Shown one piece after another: positions 15,010-23,510 of a stretch of 64,000 nucleotides of DNA; within the stretch, counting starts at the first letter, position 1; the number at the start of each line of letters is the position of its first letter. The translations under genes were made by a program, and so were the position numbers. Origin of the DNA: a virus. The stretch covers positions 20,920-84,919 of the IMG/VR virus record IMGVR_UViG_3300017971_000250, one strand, 5' to 3'. Under the pieces are notes generated by a model. That model made no database searches. It was given only the letters and a program-made list of their open reading frames with translations, and was not told the origin of the DNA.

Positions 15010-16512
15010 TCACAGTCCCGAACTCCCCGGGAGCAGGTCGTCCGGTATCCGTGCCGGACGCGTCATTCCCTCGATCACCCTTATCCTGAACCCCCGCGTC
15101 TCGTCGTAGAGGTCAAGCCGCGCAAGTGAATGCTCTTGCATGTGCCTTTGCCCCAAGTCGGCGAAGTCGATCACAATAGCGCGCGTCTTGCCTTCCGAGA
15201 CCGTCAGGTTCCGAAGGCGCTGCATGACCGCGATCCGGCTCTTTCCTCCCTCGGCATTGATCACCACTTCAAGCTCCGGGATATCGACGCCCTCTCCCAG
15301 GATGGTCCCGATCACGACCGCGACCTTGCGCTTCTGGAACCGCTCGACGACGCGCCGCCGCCGCGCGGGAGGCGTCGAGCCGTGGAGCGTCTCGACCTCG
15401 ACGCCGCGCGCGCTCAGCATCTCCTCCAGCCGCCGCATCTGATCAAGCCGCCCGGTGTCGATGAGTGTCAGCAGGCCCGCCTTCGCAGCCTGCTCGGCCA
15501 GGTCCGCAATCGTCGCGTTACGCTCCTCATTGTTGGCGATGAACTCCGAGTAAGTCCGCCCGTAGCGCCAGCGCTGCGGAGCGCCGTGCAGCGGCATCCG
15601 GTAGAGCAGGACGGTCGGCTGTAGCAGATGCCCCTCCTGAATCAGCCGCTCGATCGGGACCTCGTAGCGGATCGGCCCGGTGCAGGCCCGCACCCAAATC
15701 GCCGAGCGCTCCTGTGGGATGTCGGGATCCTCGAAGAGCGTCGCGCTGAGTCCTATCTTCCCAAAGGCATCGGTGCGCATGATCGGTTTGCGCCATTCAT
15801 CGGCACGCATGTGGTGGACCTCGTCGATCAGGAGTAGATCCGTCTTCGCCTCCAGAGCCCGCGCCTCGCGTGGTCGCGCAAGCAGCGTCTGGACCGTTGC
15901 TACCGTGACCCACCTCGGATCCCATTCCCCGGAGCCGCAGACGCCGATCCATTCGTCCCTGAACGAACGCGGATGCAGATAGCTGCGGAGTGCCCGCGCG
16001 GTTTGCCCGAGGAGCATTTCCGATTCGACGACGAAAAGCGTGCTCCAGCCTAGCTCCGCGAGGATGCGCCCGGCGATGAGCGTCTTGCCCCCACGGATCG
16101 GGACCTTGATGATACCACGCGGGGCGAGTCCGCGCACGCGACATCGGTCGAGGATTGCGCGCACGGCTTCGCCCTGGTAGCCGCGCGGATCGGGACCAAC
16201 CCACTCGAAATCCATGCGCCCCTTCGGCCGCCGCCGCTTATCAGCGAATCGGTATCCCTTCAGGTGGCGCTGCGCGACGGCGAGGAGTCCGGTAGGAATG
16301 AGGAGGGGCTTCGGCTCACCGCGCTTCCCGCGCCGGGAGCGCCGCACTAGCTGGATCCGGCCGTCCCACACGCCGCTCTGGAACTTATCGGTGTGCTCGT
16401 GTCCGGCTACTAGATAGGCGGTCTCCTTGCGGAGCGCTTCGAGTGCGGTCCTGCCTCGCCTAGTAGCCTCCAGCCCTAGAACCCGAATGTAGTCGTTGTG
16501 GACGATGATCAC
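15010..16512 (-). CDS. SF2 DNA helicase (UvsW/XPB-like)
   Basis: About 500 residues. GTG 16512 is preferred because GGAGGGG lies about nine bases upstream; GTG 16530 would add six residues. Superfamily 2 motifs are present: motif I VPIRGGKTLIA, motif II LLLIDEVHH, motif III GLSATLFED, then TLIDTGRLDQM, LHGSTPPARRR, IGTILGEGVDIPELEVVI and motif VI IAVMQRLRNLT. The order and size resemble T4 UvsW-type and related phage helicases, which resolve recombination and R-loop intermediates. It lies immediately upstream of the origin-like locus. Confidence 0.88.
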   Translation of the reverse strand: MIIVHNDYIRVLGLEATRRGRTALEALRKETAYLVAGHEHTDKFQSGVWDGRIQLVRRSRRGKRGEPKPLLIPTGLLAVAQRHLKGYRFADKRRRPKGRMDFEWVGPDPRGYQGEAVRAILDRCRVRGLAPRGIIKVPIRGGKTLIAGRILAELGWSTLFVVESEMLLGQTARALRSYLHPRSFRDEWIGVCGSGEWDPRWVTVATVQTLLARPREARALEAKTDLLLIDEVHHMRADEWRKPIMRTDAFGKIGLSATLFEDPDIPQERSAIWVRACTGPIRYEVPIERLIQEGHLLQPTVLLYRMPLHGAPQRWRYGRTYSEFIANNEERNATIADLAEQAAKAGLLTLIDTGRLDQMRRLEEMLSARGVEVETLHGSTPPARRRRVVERFQKRKVAVVIGTILGEGVDIPELEVVINAEGGKSRIAVMQRLRNLTVSEGKTRAIVIDFADLGQRHMQEHSLARLDLYDETRGFRIRVIEGMTRPARIPDDLLPGSSGL

Positions 16513-16570
16513 GAGTTGCGCCCCCTCCACCTCTACTGTGCGGGGGAGGCGCTGACCGGCGCAGGAATTT

Positions 16571-16906
16571 CTAGCGGGAGAGGAAGTAGATCAGGAGCGT
16601 TATCCCGCAAGGCAACAACGCCCCGAGCAGGCCCCACATGGCACTCATTCCCTTGAGCTTCAGCGCCAGCGGGGAGATCCGTTCCTCGACGCACTTCTGC
16701 TCAGCCCTCTGCCGTTCGAGCCGAACGGACGCGATCTCTCTCGTCCACTTGAGATCGAGCGTATAGATCGCCTCCAGAAGCTCCTGCTTTGCCTTAACCA
16801 ACTCCTTGCCGCCATCGCTGATGGCGTCGCGTAAATCTTTGAGGTCTTCGGTGACGTTCTGCGCCCACTCACGCAGTGGGTCGTCCCTCGGGATTCCGTT
16901 CGGCAT
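16571..16906 (-). CDS. Small tail-anchored membrane protein, holin/XhlA-like
   Basis: 111 residues, ATG 16906 with AAGGAG seven bases upstream. A long helical, charged N-terminal part (NVTEDLKDLRDAISDGG onward) is followed by a single C-terminal hydrophobic segment (WGLLGALLPCGITLLIYF) and a short basic end. Coiled coil plus C-terminal membrane anchor is the XhlA-like arrangement found in phage lysis clusters. The endolysin lies 1.1 kb upstream. It overlaps the cupin gene by 38 bases. Confidence 0.7.
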   Translation of the reverse strand: MPNGIPRDDPLREWAQNVTEDLKDLRDAISDGGKELVKAKQELLEAIYTLDLKWTREIASVRLERQRAEQKCVEERISPLALKLKGMSAMWGLLGALLPCGITLLIYFLSR

Positions 16907-17360
16907 CGGGCGGCTCCTTCACAAGGTCGAGTAGCTCCTCCATCGGTCCCGGCCAGCGCGGATCTCCCGGGAGGGTCATGGCGAGGAACCAGGTGTCTAC
17001 GGGGAACTCGGCGCGGTGCGCCGTGTTCGGTTCCAGAGTTATCGCTTCATGTTGCGCGACTCGCGTTTCGGTCCAATCTTCAATCGGGGTGTCGGCACGC
17101 CCCGAGCGAACAATCATCTCTCCCCTGATCACCGCGAGCACCTCGCGGCACGAATGCGTGTGGCTCGGAAAGACTGAACCGGCGCTGCAGAATGTGCGAG
17201 CGACTGCGCAGTCGTGATTCTTGAAGAGCCCAACGGAAAGCCCGGTCCCCTCCTCCATCTTGATCTGCTGAGCGAAGAGGTTGTTGCACCCAAGAAGCTC
17301 CGCGTAGTTTGGGATCTGTTTTGCCAGCCGCTCCAGCTTATCGATGCGCTCCGGGTTCAT
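16869..17360 (-). CDS. Cupin-domain protein in the lysis cluster
   Basis: 163 residues from ATG 17360, which has AGGAGGAGAG upstream; the longer frame from 17450 is rejected. A single cupin barrel is visible: GSVFPSHTHSCREVLAVIRGEM (His-x-His and Glu of motif 1) and ITLEPNTAHRAEFPVDTWFL (motif 2 with His). The metal-binding residues of motif 1 appear intact. Cupins bind metals or small sugars and acids; the ligand here is unknown. Location between holin-like and endolysin genes is unusual. Confidence 0.82.
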   Translation of the reverse strand: MNPERIDKLERLAKQIPNYAELLGCNNLFAQQIKMEEGTGLSVGLFKNHDCAVARTFCSAGSVFPSHTHSCREVLAVIRGEMIVRSGRADTPIEDWTETRVAQHEAITLEPNTAHRAEFPVDTWFLAMTLPGDPRWPGPMEELLDLVKEPPDAERNPEGRPTA

Positions 17361-17370
17361 CACTCTCCTC

Positions 17371-17688
17371 CTACAACAGCCCGTCCCAAAACCCGCGCCC
17401 GATCGACTTTCGGACCCGTCCCCTCGGGATGCCCCATACGACCGAGACACCCTTCGGGCCGCCCTGACGGAACGACGTGCGATACTCGAAGCGGGTCTTG
17501 TCGGGGTCGTACTGCCGGAAGCGCAGGAAGTTGGCGGCGCGATCTAGACCGTCGATCCGGTAGTCGTGCTCGTTCAACCACCTGCGCGCCCGGCTCTCAT
17601 CCCAAAGGTCCCTGTCAAATAGGACGCTCTGAGCGTGCGTCTTGTTCGGAGCCGATCGTCCGACCCTCGGCTTCCCGATATGGATCAC
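17371..17688 (-). CDS. Small phage protein of unknown function
   Basis: 105 residues from GTG 17688 (GGAGG eight bases upstream). It contains ARRWLNEHDYRIDGLDRAANF then LRFRQYDPDKTRF, a pattern I recognise as a recurrent phage module (helix with W-L-x-x-H, then R-F-R-Q), often seen in or near capsid protease and tail genes. Function is not established. It sits between the cupin and a small membrane protein. Confidence 0.68.
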   Translation of the reverse strand: MIHIGKPRVGRSAPNKTHAQSVLFDRDLWDESRARRWLNEHDYRIDGLDRAANFLRFRQYDPDKTRFEYRTSFRQGGPKGVSVVWGIPRGRVRKSIGRGFWDGLL

Positions 17689-17691
17689 CGA

Positions 17692-17964
17692 CTACGACCT
17701 CCGCGTGACCTCGTTCTTGATGGTCAGCAACAGATTGTCCGACTTCGCCTGCGCCCACCGTGCGCGGATCGTGTTCCAGCCGACGAGCAGGATTCCCGCA
17801 TCGGCCAGCAGCATATCGAGGAACGAGAACCGCCCCTCCATCATCAGCACCAGCGACAGCAGACCGAACGCGACCATTCCAAGGATCGCCGTCCAGCCGC
17901 TGCCCGTCTTGAACATCGCCGCGAACGCGGACCAGATTTCCCTTGGGCTCGGTATCGATGGCAT
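17692..17964 (-). CDS. Small membrane protein, holin candidate
   Basis: 90 residues, ATG 17964 with GGGAGG upstream. Two hydrophobic segments are visible: GWTAILGMVAFGLLSLVLMM and FLDMLLADAGILLVGWNTI. A charged C-terminal tail follows (ARWAQAKSDN). Size, topology and position next to the endolysin fit a holin. Confidence 0.7.
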   Translation of the reverse strand: MPSIPSPREIWSAFAAMFKTGSGWTAILGMVAFGLLSLVLMMEGRFSFLDMLLADAGILLVGWNTIRARWAQAKSDNLLLTIKNEVTRRS

Positions 17965-17979
17965 TCCAGACCTCCCTCT

Positions 17980-18546
17980 CTAGACCCCGGTGTTCGAGGC
18001 GTTCGGGGTTCCGATTTCAATTCCCGGGCTCCACAGTCGTCGCGTGCCCAGGATGCGGTCGGTATCGTACTCTCCAACGCCGACCGCATTCTGCTGGTTG
18101 CCGCCTAGCAACAGCACCTTCCCGCCATCAAGCCCCGCGAAGAACCCGACGTGTCCCGTAGCATTGATCACCTCGGGACCCGGTTGGTTGCCGCCGCCCC
18201 GTTTCAGGACGACGACGTCGAAGCCGACGCGCGCGTCCGTGATCTTGATCACTGGCGTGCCGACCTGGAGCCAGGTCCGGGCGCGCAGCGACTTCGAGCG
18301 CGGGAGCCGTAGGAGCCACGCGACGTAGTTTACGAACGCGCTGCACCACGCGACCTCATCGTTCTCTGGCCAGTCAGCATCGAGCTTCAGCATCGCCAGC
18401 ACCTGCGGGTTGTCCTCGCGCCCCGGGATCTCCTGGACCCCGACGAACCGTTCTGCTAGCTGATAGGCCGTCAGCACCAGGCCCTGCGGCTGCGGGGACG
18501 GCGGCGGCAGGAACCAGAACGGCGACATGGACATCCGTCCCGCCAT
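17980..18546 (-). CDS. Endolysin, TIGR02594/NlpC-P60-like cysteine peptidase
   Basis: 188 residues, ATG 18546 directly after the upstream stop; later in-frame ATGs at 18534 and 18528 are possible. The core has ENDEVAWCSAFVNYVAW (catalytic Cys near 68) and ATGHVGFFAG (catalytic His near 132), then VLLLGGNQQNAVGV. This Cys-His arrangement is the TIGR02594 type of peptidoglycan peptidase common as phage endolysins. No signal peptide is evident, so export would depend on the adjacent holin candidates. Confidence 0.83.
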   Translation of the reverse strand: MAGRMSMSPFWFLPPPSPQPQGLVLTAYQLAERFVGVQEIPGREDNPQVLAMLKLDADWPENDEVAWCSAFVNYVAWLLRLPRSKSLRARTWLQVGTPVIKITDARVGFDVVVLKRGGGNQPGPEVINATGHVGFFAGLDGGKVLLLGGNQQNAVGVGEYDTDRILGTRRLWSPGIEIGTPNASNTGV

Positions 18547-18897
18547 CTAGTTTCCCCTTCCCGCCCCGGGAGGTGCGGGGGTCTTCCTGCCATCACCAGA
18601 CGGACCGTCCTTCTTGGCGGCTGCGTCAATGCGATTTAGCTCCTTGAGCACCATCGCTTCGCAGACCTCCCGACCGCCGAGGATCTTGAGGTGGCGTTCC
18701 TGGATCTGTGCCAGGCGCGCCTGGAGCGCGCGCACCTCATTCTCGATCGCTGGCTCCTTCTCGATTAGCTCGTACCATTGAGCAACGAGCGACTTCAGCG
18801 TTTCGTTCGGCTGGTTGTCCTGCCTTTGCAGAACGGCTAGCAGCCGGTCGTCGCGCAGGATCGTTCTTGCCATCTGCTGTGGCTGATTTCGGTCCAT
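18547..18897 (-). CDS. Small helical protein of unknown function
   Basis: 116 residues, ATG 18897 with AGGAGAGGAGAAG upstream. Mostly helical and charged (IENEVRALQARLAQIQERHL), with a disordered Lys/Pro/Gly C-terminus. It lies between the fibre protein and the endolysin and is not recognised. Confidence 0.65.
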   Translation of the reverse strand: MDRNQPQQMARTILRDDRLLAVLQRQDNQPNETLKSLVAQWYELIEKEPAIENEVRALQARLAQIQERHLKILGGREVCEAMVLKELNRIDAAAKKDGPSGDGRKTPAPPGAGRGN

Positions 18898-18914
18898 GAC
18901 TTCTCCTCTCCTTG

Positions 18915-21900
18915 TTATGGGACGATCGCGTTCAGCGTAGCGTCGCCGATCGACCCGGTTCCAGAAACGCTCAACGACCCGTCGAGTATGTTACCAATGA
19001 CCGTGCAGTATGCGCCGGTCGAGGTGATATCGTTCATGTAGGCACCACCAATGCAGCAGTTGCCGGTGATCGAGCAGTAATTCCCGTCGTTGTAGATCGC
19101 GTCGGTACCGCTCGCCGTTCCGTGGTTTCCCGTGATCGTCGTATTCTGGCACGTGTTGTAGATAAACTTTCCGGCTGCGATGTAGCCGCTGTTTCCCGCA
19201 ATCGTCAGACCGTGATCCGTCGAGTAGTTGGTTTCGATTCCCCTTGTCAGGGTGCCGGTCCCGGTGATGTTGATATAGTTGTCACGAATGAACGCGTGGC
19301 CAGCGGTCAGTCGGATTCCGTATATCGTCTCCCCACTAGATGCGCTGCCGGTAAACTTGCAATCACTGATGTGCGTGTAGGTCGCGCCCGTCACGATGAC
19401 CCCGCCTTGGGTTCCGCCCACACCGGTGACCGACGACTCGCACTTGCTAATATGCACAGTCTCGGCATTTGCGATTTGTGCAAAGATGCGGGCCGTGTTC
19501 GATTCACAATCGCGGATCGTGATAGTAGACGTGCCCCCTTCGATATTGAAGATCGTCGGAGTGACCGAGCCCGTGTTCCAGTAGAAGCGACAGTCCTCAA
19601 CTAGGAGCCGGTGGAATTGGTAGGAAGCAGTGTCGGACCGGAAAACGGTCACGCCCGCAGGGTCCGTCATGCAATTAGAGAAGCGGCAATCGCTCACACG
19701 CAGGTTGTAGATCGATCCGCCGTAGGCTCCAACGAAGGTGCGCCACGGATAATCGTTGTAGCGATTCAGAATCCGACAGTGAAGAAACGCGATGTCCCAC
19801 GTTGCCGTTCCAACATAGAAGAGGTTGCTGTTCACATACGATCCCGTGTGCTCGTAGACAAACGTCAGGTCGCGGAAGGTGATGTTGGTGACGGACGGAG
19901 AGCCCTGCGTTCTGAAAAGCCAGCTCGGCGTGCCCGTCCCTTCCCAAATAATCGCGGCGGTGCCGAAGTCCGATTCGGTCCCGTATCCCCACCAGGCCGA
20001 CTCGTCGGCGTGGCCAACACCCCGGATCGTCAATCCCGAGTGCTCGGGCCGGAGGTCGTAGCCGCCGAGGCCGGTGAGGTCCGTCGTACCGACGATCACG
20101 ATTTCAATTTCCGGCCACTCCATTGACGTCAATTGCGCCCGGACGTCGCGCACCCAATTGAGCGCCTCGAATAGGTTAGCGAAGTCGCAAAGCGAATCTG
20201 GATCCGCCGAGGAGCCGACCGTGACGACGTGCCGCCGCCCGACGGTGCCGATGAACGGCCGCCCTGAACGAAGATCGGTCACCGCCGAACTGTCCGTAAC
20301 CGCCGCCCCCAGGACGAGCGTATCTCCGGCTGCCGGGTAGGCGGTCGCCTGCGTCGTCGTGGAGGTGATCGTCCCCGCGTTGGTGATGTAGATGTAGTTG
20401 GTCTGGTTCGTTGCGAGCGTAAGCTCCGTCGTGCCCGAATAGGTGTACCGTACCCCGTTCACAATCGCCGAGCCCGTGTTGACCGTGACCTTCGGGGGGC
20501 TGCTGCCAGTGATCGAAAGCGCGAGGTCGTTTAGATTTTCCTGGACGCCCGATACCCGAAGCCCCGCAGACGCGGTGCGGATTTCATCGATCGCCCCGAG
20601 CAACGACTGCGCGCCGGTATTGAGCTGCGTCCCTCCGGTTTCACTGTTGCTGCTTAGCGGGATCCCCGCGCTCGGAGTGATGTACTGATCGTCGAGATAG
20701 AGCGGACCGGCTCCAGTGTCACCACGGAGCTTTGCTGGAGAGCCGCGCATGAGGATTTCGCCGTCCTCGATGCGGAGACCGCCACGCCCCACTCCGGTGT
20801 TCCGAATCCAGAAGTAGCGTTCACTTGGGTCGGAAATCTGCGCGACCAGGTAACGCAACGTGTTGTCGTAGTACATCTCCCAATAGCCACTGTTCCCGTA
20901 GAAAAATAGTGGTGGCGAACTCCCCGAAGGATTGATTCCGAGGAAAATCGGTCCGTCGGTCTTGATCCCAAAGACGCCACCGCCGCCATCGTTGCGCACT
21001 TCGAGATAGCTCTCTCCGCCGACCGCGTCGTTGCGGCGGATCGTGATACCGCTGCTCTCCGCATAGATTTCACGGTCAATGCTACTTGCCGCAAAGATGA
21101 TTTTACCGCCCGGGTCGGCCTCGTCGTCGTCGCCGATGTAGAGGTTCGACCAGCGATCGTAGGGGGCCGAGTCGGTTTTCTCCCCCGCATGAAGCCGTAG
21201 CTGCGACCAAAGCTCCATCGTATCGGTGCTCGGGTCGTCGCCGACCTCCGTGCTCCCGAGCACGATTTCGACGTCGGTGATTGTCTCCGAGCCGCCAACG
21301 ACTAGGTCGCCGCTCATCGTGACGTCGCCGTCCTTGTCAACTTTGAAGACCGGCGTTCCCCCGGTATCGAGCACGCTGATCTGACGCTGGTCCGCCGCCT
21401 CCCCCGCGTAGACCTGGACCGCGACCTTGGCGTGTGCGTTGACCGGGTCGTACTCGATGAAGTCCTGCGCGAAGATGGCCAGGTCGCCGTGGAGGTTCTG
21501 GAGCGACAAATCGATCGAGGAGATTGTATTGCCGCTGGCCGCCGCCGTGACCTCGGCGAGGTACACGACTCCCGCGACCCCAGTAAGGTCCTGGACCGCC
21601 TTGCGTTTGATCTTCGGGCCGATCAGCAGCACCCGGTAGTCGGCAGCCGTCGTTGACGGGGAGTCCTGGCCTAGATGCGCCGTCGTGAGGATCGAGTTGT
21701 TCGGGTTGCTGTAAGTGACCGCAACCTCCTCGAAGGCCACGTCAGCGTCCTGGCTCTGCGGCCCCGGGCCGCCGTCCTGGACCGACTTCAACCAGACCCG
21801 CACCGTGCGTCCGGAGTGATCGTAGCCTGACTCCAGGAGCGAATTGACCGTCACCCGGAGGCCGCCGCCTTCGACCGCGACCGAATCCGGGGTGCCGAGC

Positions 21901-22310
21901 ACGCCGATCTCTTCCTCGAAGTAGTCGTACTCGTACTCGCCAGTGCGCGGGTTCGTGACGACGCCCTGATCAGTCAGGGCGAACTCGAAGCCGAGGTGGT
22001 AGAGGTCGGTTGCCCCGGGGTCGGGCGGGATCTTGATCCCCTGGAGATACGATTCCCCCGCGCTGCCCTCCAGGAGGTGCCCGTCGCCATCAGTGCTAGC
22101 GAAGGCCGCAGCCGCCGCGATGTCGACCTTGTTCGGCGAGGCGCTGGCCGCGACGGTGACCTGCGTGTCGAACGCGCCGTCGCTCCGAAAGATTCTGCTC
22201 AGGGCGCTCTCGACCGCCCCGGCCGTGTAGTCGAGAACGCGGTCGCGCCAATCCTCCAGCGAGAGGATTCGCTTATTGAACATGTGGACCTTTTTGCTAC
22301 CAGTCGCCAT
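18915..22310 (-). CDS. Tail fibre / tailspike with right-handed beta-helix
   Basis: 1131 residues, ATG 22310. The N-terminus (FNKRILSLEDWRDRVLDYT) looks like a virion-attachment region. The middle has repeated beta-strand and Gly-rich fibre sequence (GDVTMSGDLVVGG and similar). From about residue 720 there are repeated short strands with stacked Ile, Val, Asn and Cys (FRDLTFVYEHTG, LRVSDCRFSNC, TITIRDCESN, THISDCKFTG, TTITGNHG), the signature of a parallel beta-helix typical of receptor-binding tailspikes that bind or cleave surface polysaccharide. It is the last structural gene of the baseplate block. Confidence 0.85.
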   Translation of the reverse strand: MATGSKKVHMFNKRILSLEDWRDRVLDYTAGAVESALSRIFRSDGAFDTQVTVAASASPNKVDIAAAAAFASTDGDGHLLEGSAGESYLQGIKIPPDPGATDLYHLGFEFALTDQGVVTNPRTGEYEYDYFEEEIGVLGTPDSVAVEGGGLRVTVNSLLESGYDHSGRTVRVWLKSVQDGGPGPQSQDADVAFEEVAVTYSNPNNSILTTAHLGQDSPSTTAADYRVLLIGPKIKRKAVQDLTGVAGVVYLAEVTAAASGNTISSIDLSLQNLHGDLAIFAQDFIEYDPVNAHAKVAVQVYAGEAADQRQISVLDTGGTPVFKVDKDGDVTMSGDLVVGGSETITDVEIVLGSTEVGDDPSTDTMELWSQLRLHAGEKTDSAPYDRWSNLYIGDDDEADPGGKIIFAASSIDREIYAESSGITIRRNDAVGGESYLEVRNDGGGGVFGIKTDGPIFLGINPSGSSPPLFFYGNSGYWEMYYDNTLRYLVAQISDPSERYFWIRNTGVGRGGLRIEDGEILMRGSPAKLRGDTGAGPLYLDDQYITPSAGIPLSSNSETGGTQLNTGAQSLLGAIDEIRTASAGLRVSGVQENLNDLALSITGSSPPKVTVNTGSAIVNGVRYTYSGTTELTLATNQTNYIYITNAGTITSTTTQATAYPAAGDTLVLGAAVTDSSAVTDLRSGRPFIGTVGRRHVVTVGSSADPDSLCDFANLFEALNWVRDVRAQLTSMEWPEIEIVIVGTTDLTGLGGYDLRPEHSGLTIRGVGHADESAWWGYGTESDFGTAAIIWEGTGTPSWLFRTQGSPSVTNITFRDLTFVYEHTGSYVNSNLFYVGTATWDIAFLHCRILNRYNDYPWRTFVGAYGGSIYNLRVSDCRFSNCMTDPAGVTVFRSDTASYQFHRLLVEDCRFYWNTGSVTPTIFNIEGGTSTITIRDCESNTARIFAQIANAETVHISKCESSVTGVGGTQGGVIVTGATYTHISDCKFTGSASSGETIYGIRLTAGHAFIRDNYINITGTGTLTRGIETNYSTDHGLTIAGNSGYIAAGKFIYNTCQNTTITGNHGTASGTDAIYNDGNYCSITGNCCIGGAYMNDITSTGAYCTVIGNILDGSLSVSGTGSIGDATLNAIVP

Positions 22311-22322
22311 AGCTCCACCTCT

Positions 22323-23510
22323 CTACCCGCAGAAGCTGCTGGAGGTCGTGATCCCGTCTGGACCGTGGATCGCCCATCGTAGCGGCCGCCTCCAAACCTC
22401 CATGTTATCAATCTGATTGTTCTCCGTCGACCCCGCGCTGTTCCCGATGTAGATGGTTCCGTAGCGCAGGGACGTCGATTCGCCGCCCGACGGCGACTCG
22501 TACTGCAACACATCGTCAATGTAGACTTTCAGATACGGCGCGGGGTCGTTGATCGTCTCGATGCGTAGCTTGTAGAAAGCCCCCGGGACAATCGTGATTC
22601 CGCCAATCGCGTCTCCCGAGTAGATCGTTGTGGGGATGCCGGTTGCCCACCTTCGGATGATAATCTGCGGGGACGTGTCGGTGATCTGAATCGAGAGCAG
22701 CGAACTGCCCGAGAGCCTGTACCAGCAGACGAGATGGTCGTTTCCCGTCACCCCGAGCAGAAATTTGTGAACGATGGTGTAGTCCTGCAATTCGGTCACC
22801 GGGACGATCTCGATATTCGGTTCGTAGAAGCTCCCCGGGACGATATTGAAAACGCCGCCTTCAATGTAGGAGAGCGTCCCCGTTCGACGCGTCCATCGGT
22901 CCAACGACCCGCTGAAGGTATCGAGGAAGTCCATCAGGACCGCCTCGATGTACTCGTTCGTCGGGCGCATCAAGCCGATCAGATCCAGCAGCAGGATTTC
23001 GTCGATCGTGCCGTTGTCCATGATGCGTATCGTGGAGACGAACGGACTGCGTGGCGGGGTCTCGCTCGTGATAATCCAGGGATCCGTGCCGATCTGATCG
23101 AGCCCGATCTGCGTTTCCCCGACGACGAAGCGGTAGTCAAACCAGTCCTGGTACATCGGCGTGCGCCCGGTGAATTGGATCCCGAGTGAAACGACACCCT
23201 GCCCCGTCCCCTTCTGCCGCCAGAACGGGACGGCCGTGTCGACCAGCTTTCGAAGCGTGGCGACGCTGAGCCGGTCCGTGATCTCAGCCAGGTCGGCCGT
23301 GAATCCGACGTGCGGCAGCAGATACTTCACCAGCGCGTCCGGGCAGGCCCCGGGGCTGTCGGTATTCTCCAGCGACCGGATCCGCGTTTCGGTTTCGTCG
23401 AAGTGATATTGCGGTCGCTCCAGGAGCGCCTGCAGGAGCCCGCCTCCTAGCTGCTCGTCGAGCGTGCGGAGCGCCAGGATGAGGGAGTCGTATAGGGTCG
23501 GCTTTTCCAT
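22323..23510 (-). CDS. Baseplate/tail protein I-like with C-terminal LamG-like domain
   Basis: 395 residues, ATG 23510. The N-terminal part (LLPHVGFTADLAEIT, RKLVDTAVPFWRQKGTGQGV) matches the phage tail protein I pattern found just after baseplate J proteins. The C-terminal 200 residues are beta-rich (FSGSLDRWTRRTGTLSYIEGG, KVYIDDVLQYES, DNMEVW), resembling a concanavalin/LamG fold that could bind glycans. It abuts the gpJ-like gene without a gap. Confidence 0.8.
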   Translation of the reverse strand: MEKPTLYDSLILALRTLDEQLGGGLLQALLERPQYHFDETETRIRSLENTDSPGACPDALVKYLLPHVGFTADLAEITDRLSVATLRKLVDTAVPFWRQKGTGQGVVSLGIQFTGRTPMYQDWFDYRFVVGETQIGLDQIGTDPWIITSETPPRSPFVSTIRIMDNGTIDEILLLDLIGLMRPTNEYIEAVLMDFLDTFSGSLDRWTRRTGTLSYIEGGVFNIVPGSFYEPNIEIVPVTELQDYTIVHKFLLGVTGNDHLVCWYRLSGSSLLSIQITDTSPQIIIRRWATGIPTTIYSGDAIGGITIVPGAFYKLRIETINDPAPYLKVYIDDVLQYESPSGGESTSLRYGTIYIGNSAGSTENNQIDNMEVWRRPLRWAIHGPDGITTSSSFCG

